Below, in pieces: positions 51,660-59,316 of a stretch of DNA of 64,000 bases. The stretch is from Paenibacillus auburnensis (GTDB lineage Bacteria > Bacillota > Bacilli > Paenibacillales > Paenibacillaceae). The stretch is from assembly GCF_927798115.1 (NCBI RefSeq), contig NZ_CAKMMG010000001.1:434001-498000 (forward strand), written 5' to 3'. The notes below the pieces were generated by a model. It did no database searches. It saw only the letters and a list, made by a program, of their open reading frames with translations, and was not told where the DNA came from. The translations under genes were made by a program, and so were the position numbers. Within the stretch, counting starts at the first letter, position 1. Each line of letters opens with the position of its first letter.

Positions 51660-52109
51660 TTATTGGTCCTGAACCTGCATCAAATGGGCGAGCAGCTGTT
51701 TGTTCATACGCAGCAGGGACTCGATATCTTCCTCTGGAAACTGCTCCAGGGCTGAGCTCAGCATTTTGAAGGAAAAAGCTTCTTCGTTATACCGCCTGCA
51801 CAGCGCTTCTCCCTCAGAGGTAAGGTACAGCTTCGTTTCTCTGCGGTCCTGCTCTGAGGTTATCCGGGATACTAAGCCCTTCTCGGTAAGTGAATCGATA
51901 TGGAGGCTGACTCTGCTTTTGGCAAAAACAAGCCGCTCTGTCACCTCTTTTTGCGTTTGTCCCGGATTCTCATGAATGGAGTTCAGAACGCCGATCTGAT
52001 GTACGGTCAGCCCGAGGCTGGCTGCACTCTGGTGGGCAAGCCGTTTGAGCTGGCGGGCTATTTTGAAATAAGAATGATAAACTTCAATCGTGTGTTCCGG
52101 ATCAATCAT
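51660..52109 (-). CDS. MarR family transcriptional repressor
   Basis: A 149-residue winged-helix regulator: LGLTVHQIGVLNSIHENPGQ, the recognition region RLVFAKSRVSLHIDSLTEKGL and the wing RITSEQDRRETKLYLTSEGE with the DRR motif. It heads an operon with the ABC exporter and should sense a substrate of that exporter. The palindrome at 52142-52158 just upstream is a likely operator. Confidence 0.9.
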   Translation of the reverse strand: MIDPEHTIEVYHSYFKIARQLKRLAHQSAASLGLTVHQIGVLNSIHENPGQTQKEVTERLVFAKSRVSLHIDSLTEKGLVSRITSEQDRRETKLYLTSEGEALCRRYNEEAFSFKMLSSALEQFPEEDIESLLRMNKQLLAHLMQVQDQ

Positions 52110-52141
52110 CGAAAACCCTGCCCTTCTGAATATAGTTATGC

Positions 52142-52196
52142 TTGTAAACCGTTAACAATGTAAACTGATTTTACTCCTATACGTAAGGAAAGTAAA
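52142..52196 (-). promoter_or_regulatory. marR-ABC promoter and operator
   Basis: On the minus strand TTTACT (52191-52196), a 17-nt spacer and TAAAAT (52168-52173). TTGTAAACCGTTAACAA (52142-52158), an imperfect palindrome, lies just downstream of the -10, and a third GTAAAC element sits between them. Repressor bound here would block elongation or opening. Confidence 0.65.
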
Positions 52197-52236
52197 TGCT
52201 ATAATTTAACAACCGATACAATGGAGGGTCCGAACG

Positions 52237-52779
52237 ATGTACATAGACAGTCTGGAATTTCAAAGGAACGGGTTACGTTATCTCATCAGGTCAGCGGCCG
52301 AGCAGGATGCTGCGGAGTTATCCGGGTTAAGATGGCAGATCGACGGAGAGACAGAGAATTTAGAGCGGCAGCAGGGCGAGGGCTTCATTGATGGAGAGGG
52401 TTTTGCCGGGATGATCCGGGAAGATACGGAGGCTAGCCGAAATTTGTTTTTGGTTGCCGAAGTGCAGGGGAGGCTAGTCGGATTTGCCAGATGCGAAGGA
52501 AATTCCTTATCCCGAAATGCCCACAAAGTTGAATTTGGCATCTGCATTCTGCAGGAGTTCTGGGGGTATGGGATCGGATATAGTCTGCTGCAGCAAGCTA
52601 CTTCCTGGGCGGATGCGAACGGAGTTGTAAAAATATCTCTAACGGTTCTGGAGACGAACGGGCCGGCGATCTCGCTGTACCGCAAATTCGGTTTCGAAAC
52701 CGAAGGTATACTTAAAAAAGACAAGCTTTTGGCTGATGGGACATACTACAGTACACTTATGATGGGCAGATTTAATTAA
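52237..52779 (+). CDS. GNAT family N-acetyltransferase (RimJ/RimL-like)
   Basis: A 180-residue acetyltransferase: FARCEGNSLSRNAHKVEFGI, the acetyl-CoA loop LQEFWGYGIGYSLLQQA (G-x-G-x-G/A form) and VLETNGPAISLYRKFGFETEG. The last segment is typical of ribosomal-protein and antibiotic acetyltransferases of the GNAT superfamily. The substrate is unknown. GGAGG lies 9 nt before the ATG. It is divergent from the marR-ABC operon and convergent with thiE. Confidence 0.88.
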   Translation: MYIDSLEFQRNGLRYLIRSAAEQDAAELSGLRWQIDGETENLERQQGEGFIDGEGFAGMIREDTEASRNLFLVAEVQGRLVGFARCEGNSLSRNAHKVEFGICILQEFWGYGIGYSLLQQATSWADANGVVKISLTVLETNGPAISLYRKFGFETEGILKKDKLLADGTYYSTLMMGRFN

Positions 52780-52781
52780 AA

Positions 52782-52820
52782 AGAACGGGTGCCGTCTCCT
52801 GAAGGAGGGGCACCCGTTCT
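52782..52820. terminator. Bidirectional terminator between the GNAT gene and thiE
   Basis: AGAACGGGTGCC pairs with GGCACCCGTTCT, and CTCC/GGAG extends the stem around TGAA. The minus-strand tail is TTTTTAATTAAA, so it ends the thi cluster. Confidence 0.88.
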
Positions 52821-52841
52821 GTGTTATTGAAATATTGCCGC

Positions 52842-53498
52842 TTATATTATGGTGGCATCCAGCAATTGCTGTGCTGCTGCGCGGATGTCCCCGGCTGCGG
52901 CAATTGCAGAGATCACTGAGACTCCGTCAGCACCAGCCTGGATGACCGGAGGGACATTACCTGCTGTGATGCCGCCAATCCCGACCAGCGGGATGGTAAG
53001 ACCGCTGCGCCGCAATTGCTCAATGACCAGAGTACCCTGCACAGCCTGTGCATCGTCTTTGGAAGAAGTGGGATAGACCGGACCGATTCCCAGATAGTCC
53101 GCTCCGTCCGCAATCGCCTGCTTCGCCTCGGCCAGACTATGGGCCGATACGCCGACGATTTTATGCGCTCCGAGCCTTTGACGGATCGAACCGGCCGGTT
53201 CATCCTCCTGGCCGACATGAATACCGTCGGCATCAAGCGCAATAGCCAGGTCTACATCATCGTTCACGATGAAGGGAATGCCGTGTTCACGGCAAATGCC
53301 CTGGAGCTGCCTGGCCAGATCGAAAGCCGCATTACCGCGCAGCGAGTCAGGCCCCTTTTCACGAAACTGAAATATTGTAATTCCGCCTGCAATAGCCTGG
53401 GTCAGTGTCTCTGCAGGGGTCAGGCGGCAGTTTACGCTGCCCATGATAAAATACAGCTTCAGCATCCTCCGCATATCCCCGGCACTGATCTGCTTCAT
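52842..53498 (-). CDS. thiE: Thiamine-phosphate synthase
   Basis: A 218-residue TIM-barrel enzyme that joins HMP pyrophosphate and thiazole phosphate to give thiamine phosphate. ITIFQFREKG, IPFIVNDDVDLAIALDADGIHVGQED (in parts: FIVNDDVDLA and DGIHVGQED), VSAHSLAEA, YLGIGPVYPTSSKDDA and VGIGGITAGNV are the standard conserved segments. It is the last gene of the minus-strand thi cluster and overlaps thiD by 4 nt. Confidence 0.95.
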   Translation of the reverse strand: MKQISAGDMRRMLKLYFIMGSVNCRLTPAETLTQAIAGGITIFQFREKGPDSLRGNAAFDLARQLQGICREHGIPFIVNDDVDLAIALDADGIHVGQEDEPAGSIRQRLGAHKIVGVSAHSLAEAKQAIADGADYLGIGPVYPTSSKDDAQAVQGTLVIEQLRRSGLTIPLVGIGGITAGNVPPVIQAGADGVSVISAIAAAGDIRAAAQQLLDATII

Positions 53499-54316
53499 GG
53501 CAGCATCCCCCTTTGTCTGTTCCCGTAGGCAAAATGGTTGGTCGGCCCGTGACCGGCTCCGAACCCAAGGCTGTCCTCAATCGCAGCCTGAATGAAGGAC
53601 TTCGCCGTAGCAATGGCCTCCGCTACCGTATTCCCTTTAGCAAGTCCGGCGGCTATGGCTGCTGAATAGGTGCAGCCTGTCCCATGGGTATGCCGGGTTG
53701 CAATCCGCGGACTGTCCATGTATATGAACTCCTGGCCGTCATAGAGCAGATCAAGCACTCCGGATGTTCCGTCATCGTGGCCGCCTTTCAGGACCACATA
53801 TTGCGGGCCCATGGCATGGAGAAGCTGTGCGGCTCTTTCACGGTCCGGAAGTCCCGAAATGGTCATTCCTGTTAATATTTCCGCTTCGGGAATATTGGGG
53901 GTCACGACAAGGGCGAGCGGCAGCAGCTCTGCAATCAGCGCTCTCACAGCTTCCTGCTGCAGCAGCGGGGAGCCGCCTTTGGCCACCATCACAGGATCAA
54001 CAACCAGTGAGCTCCAGCCAAACTGCTTGATCTTTCCGGCCACAATCCGGATAATTTCGCTGCTGAATAGCATGCCGGTCTTGACCGCGTCCGGCTGAAG
54101 ATCGGTTCCGATGGAATCCAGCTGGGTGGCAACGGCATCGGGTTCCAGCGGATAGACCGCCTGAACGCCAAGCGTATTTTGCGCAGTCACAGCAGTAAGT
54201 GCCGACATGCCATATACGCCCAGCTCCTGAAATGTTTTGAGATCAGCCTGGATGCCCGCGCCTCCGCCGCTGTCCGATCCGGCGATAGTAAGAGCCTTAA
54301 ATACACTAGTAGTCAT
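53495..54316 (-). CDS. thiD: Hydroxymethylpyrimidine (phosphate) kinase
   Basis: A 273-residue ribokinase-fold kinase that phosphorylates HMP and HMP phosphate. [18 protein letters not shown] is the substrate-binding N-terminus, [11 protein letters not shown] precedes the ATP site and [19 protein letters not shown] is the anion-hole block with the catalytic aspartate/cysteine. It accepts HMP brought in by the ThiXYZ transporter encoded upstream. It starts 29 nt after thiM and overlaps thiE by 4 nt. Confidence 0.95.
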   Translation of the reverse strand: MTTSVFKALTIAGSDSGGGAGIQADLKTFQELGVYGMSALTAVTAQNTLGVQAVYPLEPDAVATQLDSIGTDLQPDAVKTGMLFSSEIIRIVAGKIKQFGWSSLVVDPVMVAKGGSPLLQQEAVRALIAELLPLALVVTPNIPEAEILTGMTISGLPDRERAAQLLHAMGPQYVVLKGGHDDGTSGVLDLLYDGQEFIYMDSPRIATRHTHGTGCTYSAAIAAGLAKGNTVAEAIATAKSFIQAAIEDSLGFGAGHGPTNHFAYGNRQRGMLP

Positions 54317-54345
54317 TATGGAGTCTCCTTTTATTACGCTGACGA

Positions 54346-55143
54346 TTATTGGTTAAACAGCCGGATCCGTGATTTCTCGCTATAGATTTGTGGTGTGACC
54401 ATAGCCAGCTGGTTCAGGAATTCGATCTGGAAGTCTCCCGGGCCTTTGTGCGCGGTCAGCTCTGCAGCAATCTCTGCGGCTACGCCATAGAAGGAAATAG
54501 CTTCCGCGGCGGCTTCCAGCCCGTTGCCTTCACTGACAGCAAGAAAAGCCCCGACGACAGCGCTCAGCAGGCAGCCGGTGCCGGTAACTTTGGTTAAGAC
54601 CGGGTGGCCGTTGCTGACAATGAAAGTGCGGCTGCCGTCTGTAATGACATCCTCTTTACCAGTAATGATAACCACAGAGCCAAGCTTGAGCGCTGCCTTG
54701 TTGGCGAGAGCAATGACGTCTCCATCGCCTGCTCCGGCATCTACGCCTTTGCTGGCCCAGCTCTCCCCGGCGACATTGGCTACTTCTGCGACATTTCCTC
54801 GCAGTGCGGTAATCTGCATCTCTTTCAACAGCCTTTGCGTGACCTCGCTGCGGTAAGCTGTGGCTCCGGCTCCTACCGGATCAAGCACCAGCGGTACATT
54901 ATGTTGGTTGGCAGACTGTCCCGCCAGCACCATCGAGGCGATTAACTGCTCGTTCAGTGTGCCGATATTCAGCACCACGGCCCCCGACATAGCGGCTACA
55001 TCCGCTACCTCCTCATGAGCATCGGCCATGAACGGGGAGGCGCCCAGCGCCAGCAGGCCGTTTGCCGAGAAATTGGCCACCACAATATTCGTAATGTTAT
55101 GAACGAGCGGATTTAGTTCACGCAGTTTAGCTAAGTAAGTCAT
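54346..55143 (-). CDS. thiM: Hydroxyethylthiazole kinase
   Basis: A 265-residue kinase that salvages hydroxyethylthiazole. [20 protein letters not shown] holds the substrate site, [14 protein letters not shown] the metal/phosphate region and [19 protein letters not shown] the anion hole with the catalytic cysteine. The ATG at 55143 has AGGAGG 7 nt upstream, and this RBS is the end of the tandem repeat at 55151-55301; a longer frame from 55182 would be translated repeat ([12 protein letters not shown]) and is rejected. A gap of 447 nt to thiY suggests the thiM-thiD-thiE part may have its own control. Confidence 0.95.
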   Translation of the reverse strand: MTYLAKLRELNPLVHNITNIVVANFSANGLLALGASPFMADAHEEVADVAAMSGAVVLNIGTLNEQLIASMVLAGQSANQHNVPLVLDPVGAGATAYRSEVTQRLLKEMQITALRGNVAEVANVAGESWASKGVDAGAGDGDVIALANKAALKLGSVVIITGKEDVITDGSRTFIVSNGHPVLTKVTGTGCLLSAVVGAFLAVSEGNGLEAAAEAISFYGVAAEIAAELTAHKGPGDFQIEFLNQLAMVTPQIYSEKSRIRLFNQ

Positions 55144-55150
55144 GATTAGT

Positions 55151-55301
55151 CCTCCTAAAAGTTTTGTTAGGAAATGCTTCATTGAGCGGCTTCGGCAAAA
55201 CTGGCATCGGAAGCACTACTTAAGTTTTGTTAGTGTATGCTTCATTGAATGGCTCCGGCAAAACTATCATTGGGAGCATTTCTTAAGTTTTGTTAGCGTA
55301 T
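55151..55301 (-). repeat. 63-bp tandem leader repeat ending in an RBS (locus B)
   Basis: Read on the minus strand, two full 63-bp units (beginning at 55294 and 55231) are followed by a unit cut at AACAAAACTTTTAGGAGG (from 55168), 7 nt before the thiM ATG. Each unit has CAAAACT and AGTTTTG able to pair, followed by TTTTGCCG, CAATGAAGC and AACAAAACTT. It is the same family as the 67-bp repeat at 10798-10948, less well conserved between units. A partial unit (CATACGCT) precedes the first. Confidence 0.9.
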
Positions 55302-55340
55302 GATCATTTGTTTCGATAAACCTGAGCACTTTGCAAATAG

Positions 55341-55521
55341 TTGTATTTTGTACAGTTAAAAACCGGCTTCCGGCTGTCCCAGCCCTGTAATTGCACTTTG
55401 TACAATTAAATTAAAAGATATGAGGGCAAAAGGTGATTTTACTGGATTTTAAGTGTATGAAGTGCTAATAAAGCTTAAAAACTCGCGATTTGCCCGAAAA
55501 TAACTGTACGAAATGCAGTTA
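55341..55521. repeat. Three copies of a 20-bp GTACA motif
   Basis: TTGTATTTTGTACAGTTAAA (55341-55360) and TTGCACTTTGTACAATTAAA (55391-55410) are direct copies exactly 50 bp apart; a third, TAACTGTACGAAATGCAGTTA (55501-55521), is the inverted form. All three contain a near-palindromic TGTACA/CGTACAG core. They fill the thiY-thiM gap upstream of the tandem repeat. Confidence 0.75.
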
Positions 55522-55542
55522 GCGAACAGAGACGCTGTCAAA

Positions 55543-55598
55543 CCGCAAATCCGCAAATCCGCAAATCCGCAAATCTGCAAATCTGCAAGTCTACAAAT
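55543..55598. repeat. 8-bp tandem repeat (seven units) at the thiY stop codon
   Basis: Seven 8-bp units: four exact CCGCAAAT (55543-55574), then CTGCAAAT, CTGCAAGT and CTACAAAT. The thiY stop (55591-55593) lies inside the last, most degenerate unit, so the rest is untranslated in the thiY reading. Confidence 0.9.
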
Positions 55599-56649
55599 CC
55601 ACGAAAGCCCCGCTGCTCCCGGTCTCTCCCTGCAGCAGCCCGTTTTCGGCCAGCCAGTCCGCAACCTTGCTCCAGGATTCCGGGTCTTGATACCCGAAGG
55701 GCTGGGTACCTGCATCCATTAGCGGAAGGAGAATTCCGAGACTTTTCCGCTCGATCTCCGGATCGAGCGGAGCCGTACTGTCCTCATGGGCGAGTAATAT
55801 ATCCAGTGCGTCTTCCGGCTGATCCTGCACAAACTGCTGCCCTTTGCGGGCTGCCTTCATGAACTTGCTGAAATAATCCTTTGAATCCTTTAGACCATGC
55901 TCACTTGCAACCAGCACAAGCTCATAATAATCGGGCACGCCATACTTAGTCGGGTCAATGGAGATGACGGGATGCTTTTCCTTGTCTAAGATCAGCTGCT
56001 CATGATTGATGAAGCCGCCAATGATTCCGTCAACCCGTCCCGTACTGATAGCGGGAATCAGATCGAAACCCACATCGACCATTTTAAGCTTTTGTGGATC
56101 GCCGCCATCATGTTTTACCATCGTCCGGAGCATGGCTTCATAGAGCGGAATGGAGGAGTAGCCGGCTGTCTTGCCGGAGAGATCCTTAGGGCTTGTGATG
56201 CCGCTGTCCGCAGGAACAAGCAGATGATTCAGCGGATGCCTTACGAGTGCGGCGATCGATTTCACGGGAATCTGTTCAGCGCGTGCCATCAGCACCTGGG
56301 GCTGATAGCTGAGTGCCAGATCTACTTTACCAGCAGCGACCAGCTTCAGGGCATCATTACTGTCTGCCGGCATCTGAATCTCTACATCCAGCCCTTCCTC
56401 GGCAAAATATCCCTTCTGCTGCGCAGCATAGAGAAAGGTATGAACCGCATTCGGATACCAATCCAGCATAATCGTCAGCTTATGCGGCTGCCCGCCGCCA
56501 CTTTCGGGAACGGCAGACGGCGTGGGATTGGCAGAGTCAGGCCCGCTGCAGCCGCTGACTGCAGTGAGCAGAATGATCAGCAGGAACATAGGAGTATAGC
56601 GGTGCAGGATACTTTTTCGGGAATGATTAGAACTAAAGGAGTTGCTCAT
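55591..56649 (-). CDS. thiY: HMP-precursor ABC transporter binding lipoprotein
   Basis: A 352-residue lipoprotein with lipobox TAVSGC (about residue 34). The mature domain follows the NMT1/ThiY fold: LTIMLDWYPNAVHTFLYAA, GKVDLALSYQPQVLMARAE, GKTAGYSSIPLYEAML and GFINHEQLILD. The family binds N-formyl-4-amino-5-aminomethyl-2-methylpyrimidine or HMP-like precursors for ThiXYZ import. It overlaps thiX by 4 nt. Its last codons and stop sit in an 8-bp tandem repeat, so the C-terminal end (GAFVDL) may vary between strains. Confidence 0.9.
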   Translation of the reverse strand: MSNSFSSNHSRKSILHRYTPMFLLIILLTAVSGCSGPDSANPTPSAVPESGGGQPHKLTIMLDWYPNAVHTFLYAAQQKGYFAEEGLDVEIQMPADSNDALKLVAAGKVDLALSYQPQVLMARAEQIPVKSIAALVRHPLNHLLVPADSGITSPKDLSGKTAGYSSIPLYEAMLRTMVKHDGGDPQKLKMVDVGFDLIPAISTGRVDGIIGGFINHEQLILDKEKHPVISIDPTKYGVPDYYELVLVASEHGLKDSKDYFSKFMKAARKGQQFVQDQPEDALDILLAHEDSTAPLDPEIERKSLGILLPLMDAGTQPFGYQDPESWSKVADWLAENGLLQGETGSSGAFVDL

Positions 56650-57422
56650 CGGTGGAAGCCTCTTTTCTTCAACAATATTTTTTCAAGGACAATAATACAT
56701 AGAAACAGCATGATTCCGAGAGCGGAGAGCAGGCAGACTGCGGCGAACATTTCTGCACTCTGCAGATTGCCGGCCATACGGCGGCTGTAATAGCCAAGGC
56801 CCTTGCTGCCTCCAAGCCATTCGCCGATTGTGGCGCCAATGACACAGTAGACGATGGATAGCTTAAGCCCGGAGAAGAATGCAGGCAGAGCCAACGGGAT
56901 TTGTATCTTAACCAGCAGCTGACGGCGGTTCGCCCCGAGTGTAAGCAGCAGTTCCCGGTATTGCTCACCGCTTTTATGCAGGCCATCGTATGTACCTACA
57001 ACTACAGGAAAGAAAGCTGTCAAAAAGACGACCGCCACCTTGCCCCCGAGTGTGTAGCCGAACCACATAATAAAAATAGGTGAAAGAGCGATCAGCGGAA
57101 CCGTCTGGCTGACAATAAGCAAGGGATAAACTGCTTTTGCCAGCGGCCGGGACAGATGCATCGACACTCCAAGCAGAGTTCCGCAGACTACAGATGCAGC
57201 GAATCCAAGCAGCGTTTCCTGGAGTGTTACCGGCAAATGCAGTCCGAACAGCAGGGATCGCTGCTCCACTAGCGCGGTCCAGACCGAGGACGGGGCAGGG
57301 AGGATGAAGGGAGGGAAATGGCCCAAACGCACGGCAGCTTCCCACACCACGAGCACCAACAAGACCAGCAGGGCGGCAGGGCCATAATTCCTGAGCAGCC
57401 TGTTAATGGTTGATACTCTCAT
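56646..57422 (-). CDS. thiX: HMP-precursor ABC transporter permease
   Basis: A 258-residue membrane protein with six helices. The EAA-like loop reads [23 protein letters not shown] (in parts: [10 protein letters not shown] and [11 protein letters not shown]), and [19 protein letters not shown] follows. It is the pore of the ThiXYZ importer. It overlaps thiZ by 20 nt and thiY by 4 nt, so all three are translationally coupled. The RBS is within the end of thiZ. Confidence 0.9.
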   Translation of the reverse strand: MRVSTINRLLRNYGPAALLVLLVLVVWEAAVRLGHFPPFILPAPSSVWTALVEQRSLLFGLHLPVTLQETLLGFAASVVCGTLLGVSMHLSRPLAKAVYPLLIVSQTVPLIALSPIFIMWFGYTLGGKVAVVFLTAFFPVVVGTYDGLHKSGEQYRELLLTLGANRRQLLVKIQIPLALPAFFSGLKLSIVYCVIGATIGEWLGGSKGLGYYSRRMAGNLQSAEMFAAVCLLSALGIMLFLCIIVLEKILLKKRGFHR

Positions 57423-58173
57423 GCAGTCTCCGCTCCAGCTCTTCCCGCAGGGCTATGAACTGCGGTTGATAGTTTAGTTGATAATGTCTGGGTCTCGGCA
57501 GATCAACGGTCATTTCCTGCAGTCTTTCACAGCTGCCGCCAGTCATCAGATAGATCCGGTCGCTGAGCAGCAGCGCCTCCTCCAGATCGTGCGTGATGAA
57601 CAGTACAGTTTTACCAAGCCCGCCCCACAGCTCCAGCAACCAGCGGTGCAGTTCGCGTTTGGTGATTGCATCCAAAGCTCCAAAAGGCTCATCCAGCAGC
57701 AGCAGATCATTTCCTGCGGCCAGCGTCCGCAGCAGCGCAACCCGCTGCCGCATTCCGCCGGACAGCTCCTGCGGGTAGGCCGCTTCCGTGCCGGCGAGGC
57801 CGAAGCGGTGCAGCAGACCGCGGATTTGCTGCACCGCATCCTCTTTGCTGCAATCTCGCTTTAGCTCCCAGGGAAGCAGGCAATTGTCCAGAACTGTTCT
57901 CCAGGGCAGCAGCAGATCCTGCTGCGGCATATAACCGATTTTACCCAGGCGCGAAGCAGCATTTAAGGACGGCAGCCCGCTGATCCGGATATTTCCGCTT
58001 GCGGGTTCCAGCAGGCCGGCGATGATTTTGAATAAGGTGCTCTTGCCGCAGCCGCTTGCGCCGACCAGCGAGATGAACTCTCCCTGACTTGCTTCCATGG
58101 AGAGCTTTGAGAATACCGGCTGGCTATGGGCAGCGGCAAAAGAGTATTGAAGATCAGTAATGGAGAGCAGCAC
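57403..58173 (-). CDS. thiZ: HMP-precursor ABC transporter ATPase
   Basis: A 256-residue ABC ATPase of the nitrate/taurine/thiamine-precursor class. Walker [10 protein letters not shown] (about 39), signature LSGGMRQR, Walker [13 protein letters not shown] and the H-loop [10 protein letters not shown]. It powers ThiXY. The start is GTG at 58173 with AAGGAGG about 10 nt upstream; this start codon is part of a 7-bp stem that also encloses the RBS. It is the first gene after the TPP riboswitch. Confidence 0.93.
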   Translation of the reverse strand: MLLSITDLQYSFAAAHSQPVFSKLSMEASQGEFISLVGASGCGKSTLFKIIAGLLEPASGNIRISGLPSLNAASRLGKIGYMPQQDLLLPWRTVLDNCLLPWELKRDCSKEDAVQQIRGLLHRFGLAGTEAAYPQELSGGMRQRVALLRTLAAGNDLLLLDEPFGALDAITKRELHRWLLELWGGLGKTVLFITHDLEEALLLSDRIYLMTGGSCERLQEMTVDLPRPRHYQLNYQPQFIALREELERRLHESINH

Positions 58174-58206
58174 TGCTTATATTCCTCCTTAAATTACGAA
58201 GTGCTG
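58168..58206 (-). promoter_or_regulatory. Hairpin enclosing the thiZ RBS and start codon
   Basis: On the minus strand CAGCACT (58200-58206) pairs perfectly with AGTGCTG (58168-58174). The 25-nt loop holds AGGAGG (58184-58189), and the 3' arm contains the GTG start of thiZ. Translation would depend on opening this stem. Confidence 0.65.
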
Positions 58207-58217
58207 TAAACGCAAGA

Positions 58218-58252
58218 AGACCCATTCATTTCCGGAGGAAATGAATGGGTCT
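58218..58252 (-). terminator. Terminator in the thi leader
   Basis: A perfect 16-bp stem AGACCCATTCATTTCC / GGAAATGAATGGGTCT with a 3-nt loop, followed on the minus strand by TCTTGCGTTT. It lies between the TPP aptamer and thiZ and is the likely expression platform. Confidence 0.8.
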
Positions 58253-58301
58253 GAAAGTTTCAAATCGTTGGCAGGGATAACGCAACGCTGATCATTTCTG
58301 C

Positions 58302-58384
58302 TCCACTTCCCTCCGCTGGTATGATCCAGATCAGGTTCCAAGGGTCCGGAGCATAAACTCCGTCTCAGTCGGCCGACTCCCCTA
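58302..58384 (-). promoter_or_regulatory. TPP riboswitch (THI box)
   Basis: The minus strand reads through CTAGGGGAG, CTGAGA, GACCCTTGGAACCTGATC, TGGATCATACCAGCG and AGGGAAGTGG, the conserved blocks of the thiamine pyrophosphate aptamer in correct order. TPP binding should favour the terminator at 58218-58252 and switch off thiZ-thiX-thiY. Confidence 0.96.
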
Positions 58385-58463
58385 GTGAAAAAACAGGTCA
58401 ATATTCAATTCGTAATTGCTAATTAATATACCATAACTTAGCGGATTGTAAAGATAGTCTTCC

Positions 58464-59135
58464 TTAAAGCGGCTGAAGACCATCCACGAACAACGCCAGG
58501 ATCCCCGCTGTAATTTGCTCTTTGGTAGAGCCATATTGCTTCTGTTGAAAAAGATACAGATCGGGGCTGAGCACGGCAATCAGCGCGGTTGCGGTGAACT
58601 GAGGATCAATTGCTGGGATCTCACCGGAAGCAGCAGCGCGCACTAGCAGCTCCTTCAGAAATTCGTTCAGCCGCCGGAAGAAAGGATGCTCAAACTGGGT
58701 AAGCTGTTTTTTGCCGGTGAACTCTGATTTGATCAGCTGTAACAATTCAGCATGCTGCTCAATGAAATCGACGATCCGGCCAATGCTGCTCCGTAAGTGG
58801 CCAAGTGCGCCTGACCCGGCTTCCGGGAACACAAGCTCATGCTCCAGGCCGGTCAGAAACCGCTCCGTACTGTCCCGCAGCAGCATGGAACAGATTTCAC
58901 CTTTGTCCGAAAAACGGCGGTAGAGGGAGCCTTGCCCGATGCCAGCCCGCTTGGCGATGGCGTGCATACTGACAGCTTCCAGACCGCTGGCTATAAACAG
59001 CTCCCGTGCCGCCTCCAGGATACGCCGGACATAAGGATCTTGAGTATTTTTTTCTGCCTTACCTTGTTCCGTTACTGTTGTAGTTCCCGGCGGATTAGCC
59101 GTGTTTGAAACGGGATTCGGATCTATAGGTTTCAT
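58464..59135 (-). CDS. TetR family transcriptional repressor
   Basis: A 223-residue TetR regulator. The HTH is in about residues 40-85: ILEAARELFIASGLEAVSMH followed by IAKRAGIGQGSLYRRFSDKG. The rest is the helical ligand-binding part with EQHAELLQLIKSEFTG. It is divergent from a DHA2 MFS exporter; both promoters share a zone with two copies of CGGACAATTGTCCG. I chose the ATG at 59135 with GAAAGGAAAG upstream instead of 59156. An unusually long N-terminus of about 35 residues (rich in P, N and T) precedes the HTH. Confidence 0.9.
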   Translation of the reverse strand: MKPIDPNPVSNTANPPGTTTVTEQGKAEKNTQDPYVRRILEAARELFIASGLEAVSMHAIAKRAGIGQGSLYRRFSDKGEICSMLLRDSTERFLTGLEHELVFPEAGSGALGHLRSSIGRIVDFIEQHAELLQLIKSEFTGKKQLTQFEHPFFRRLNEFLKELLVRAAASGEIPAIDPQFTATALIAVLSPDLYLFQQKQYGSTKEQITAGILALFVDGLQPL

Positions 59136-59194
59136 ATTCTTTCCTTTCAGGAACACTCATGTATTTGTAGTGCCGAAAGATTCATTTGACACAG

Positions 59195-59241
59195 CGGACA
59201 ATTGTCCGTAGACTGATTGTGGATCAACGGACAATTGTCCG
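59195..59241. promoter_or_regulatory. Twin TetR operators in the divergent promoter region
   Basis: CGGACAATTGTCCG, a perfect 14-bp palindrome, occurs twice (59195-59208 and 59228-59241), 33 bp from start to start, about three helical turns. The second overlaps a candidate -35 (CGGACA at 59228) of the MFS promoter, whose -10 TATATA is at 59251-59256. Confidence 0.9.
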
Positions 59242-59316
59242 CTTAGCAATTATATAGATAAAGCTGTGCCGCGGTCAATGATCTCACCGCAGCACAATAT
59301 TAGGAGGAGAAGAAGC

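Noticed and set aside
55543..55598. CRISPR array
   Set aside because: Units are only 8 bp, directly joined without spacers, and no cas genes are near.
55449..55715. Frame with repeated ADLQICGF-like segments on the minus strand
   Set aside because: It is a translation of the 8-bp repeat in a frame other than thiY. No start signal supports it.
56002..56790. 262-codon frame on the plus strand
   Set aside because: It runs antisense across thiY and thiX, which are convincing genes; the product is compositionally odd.
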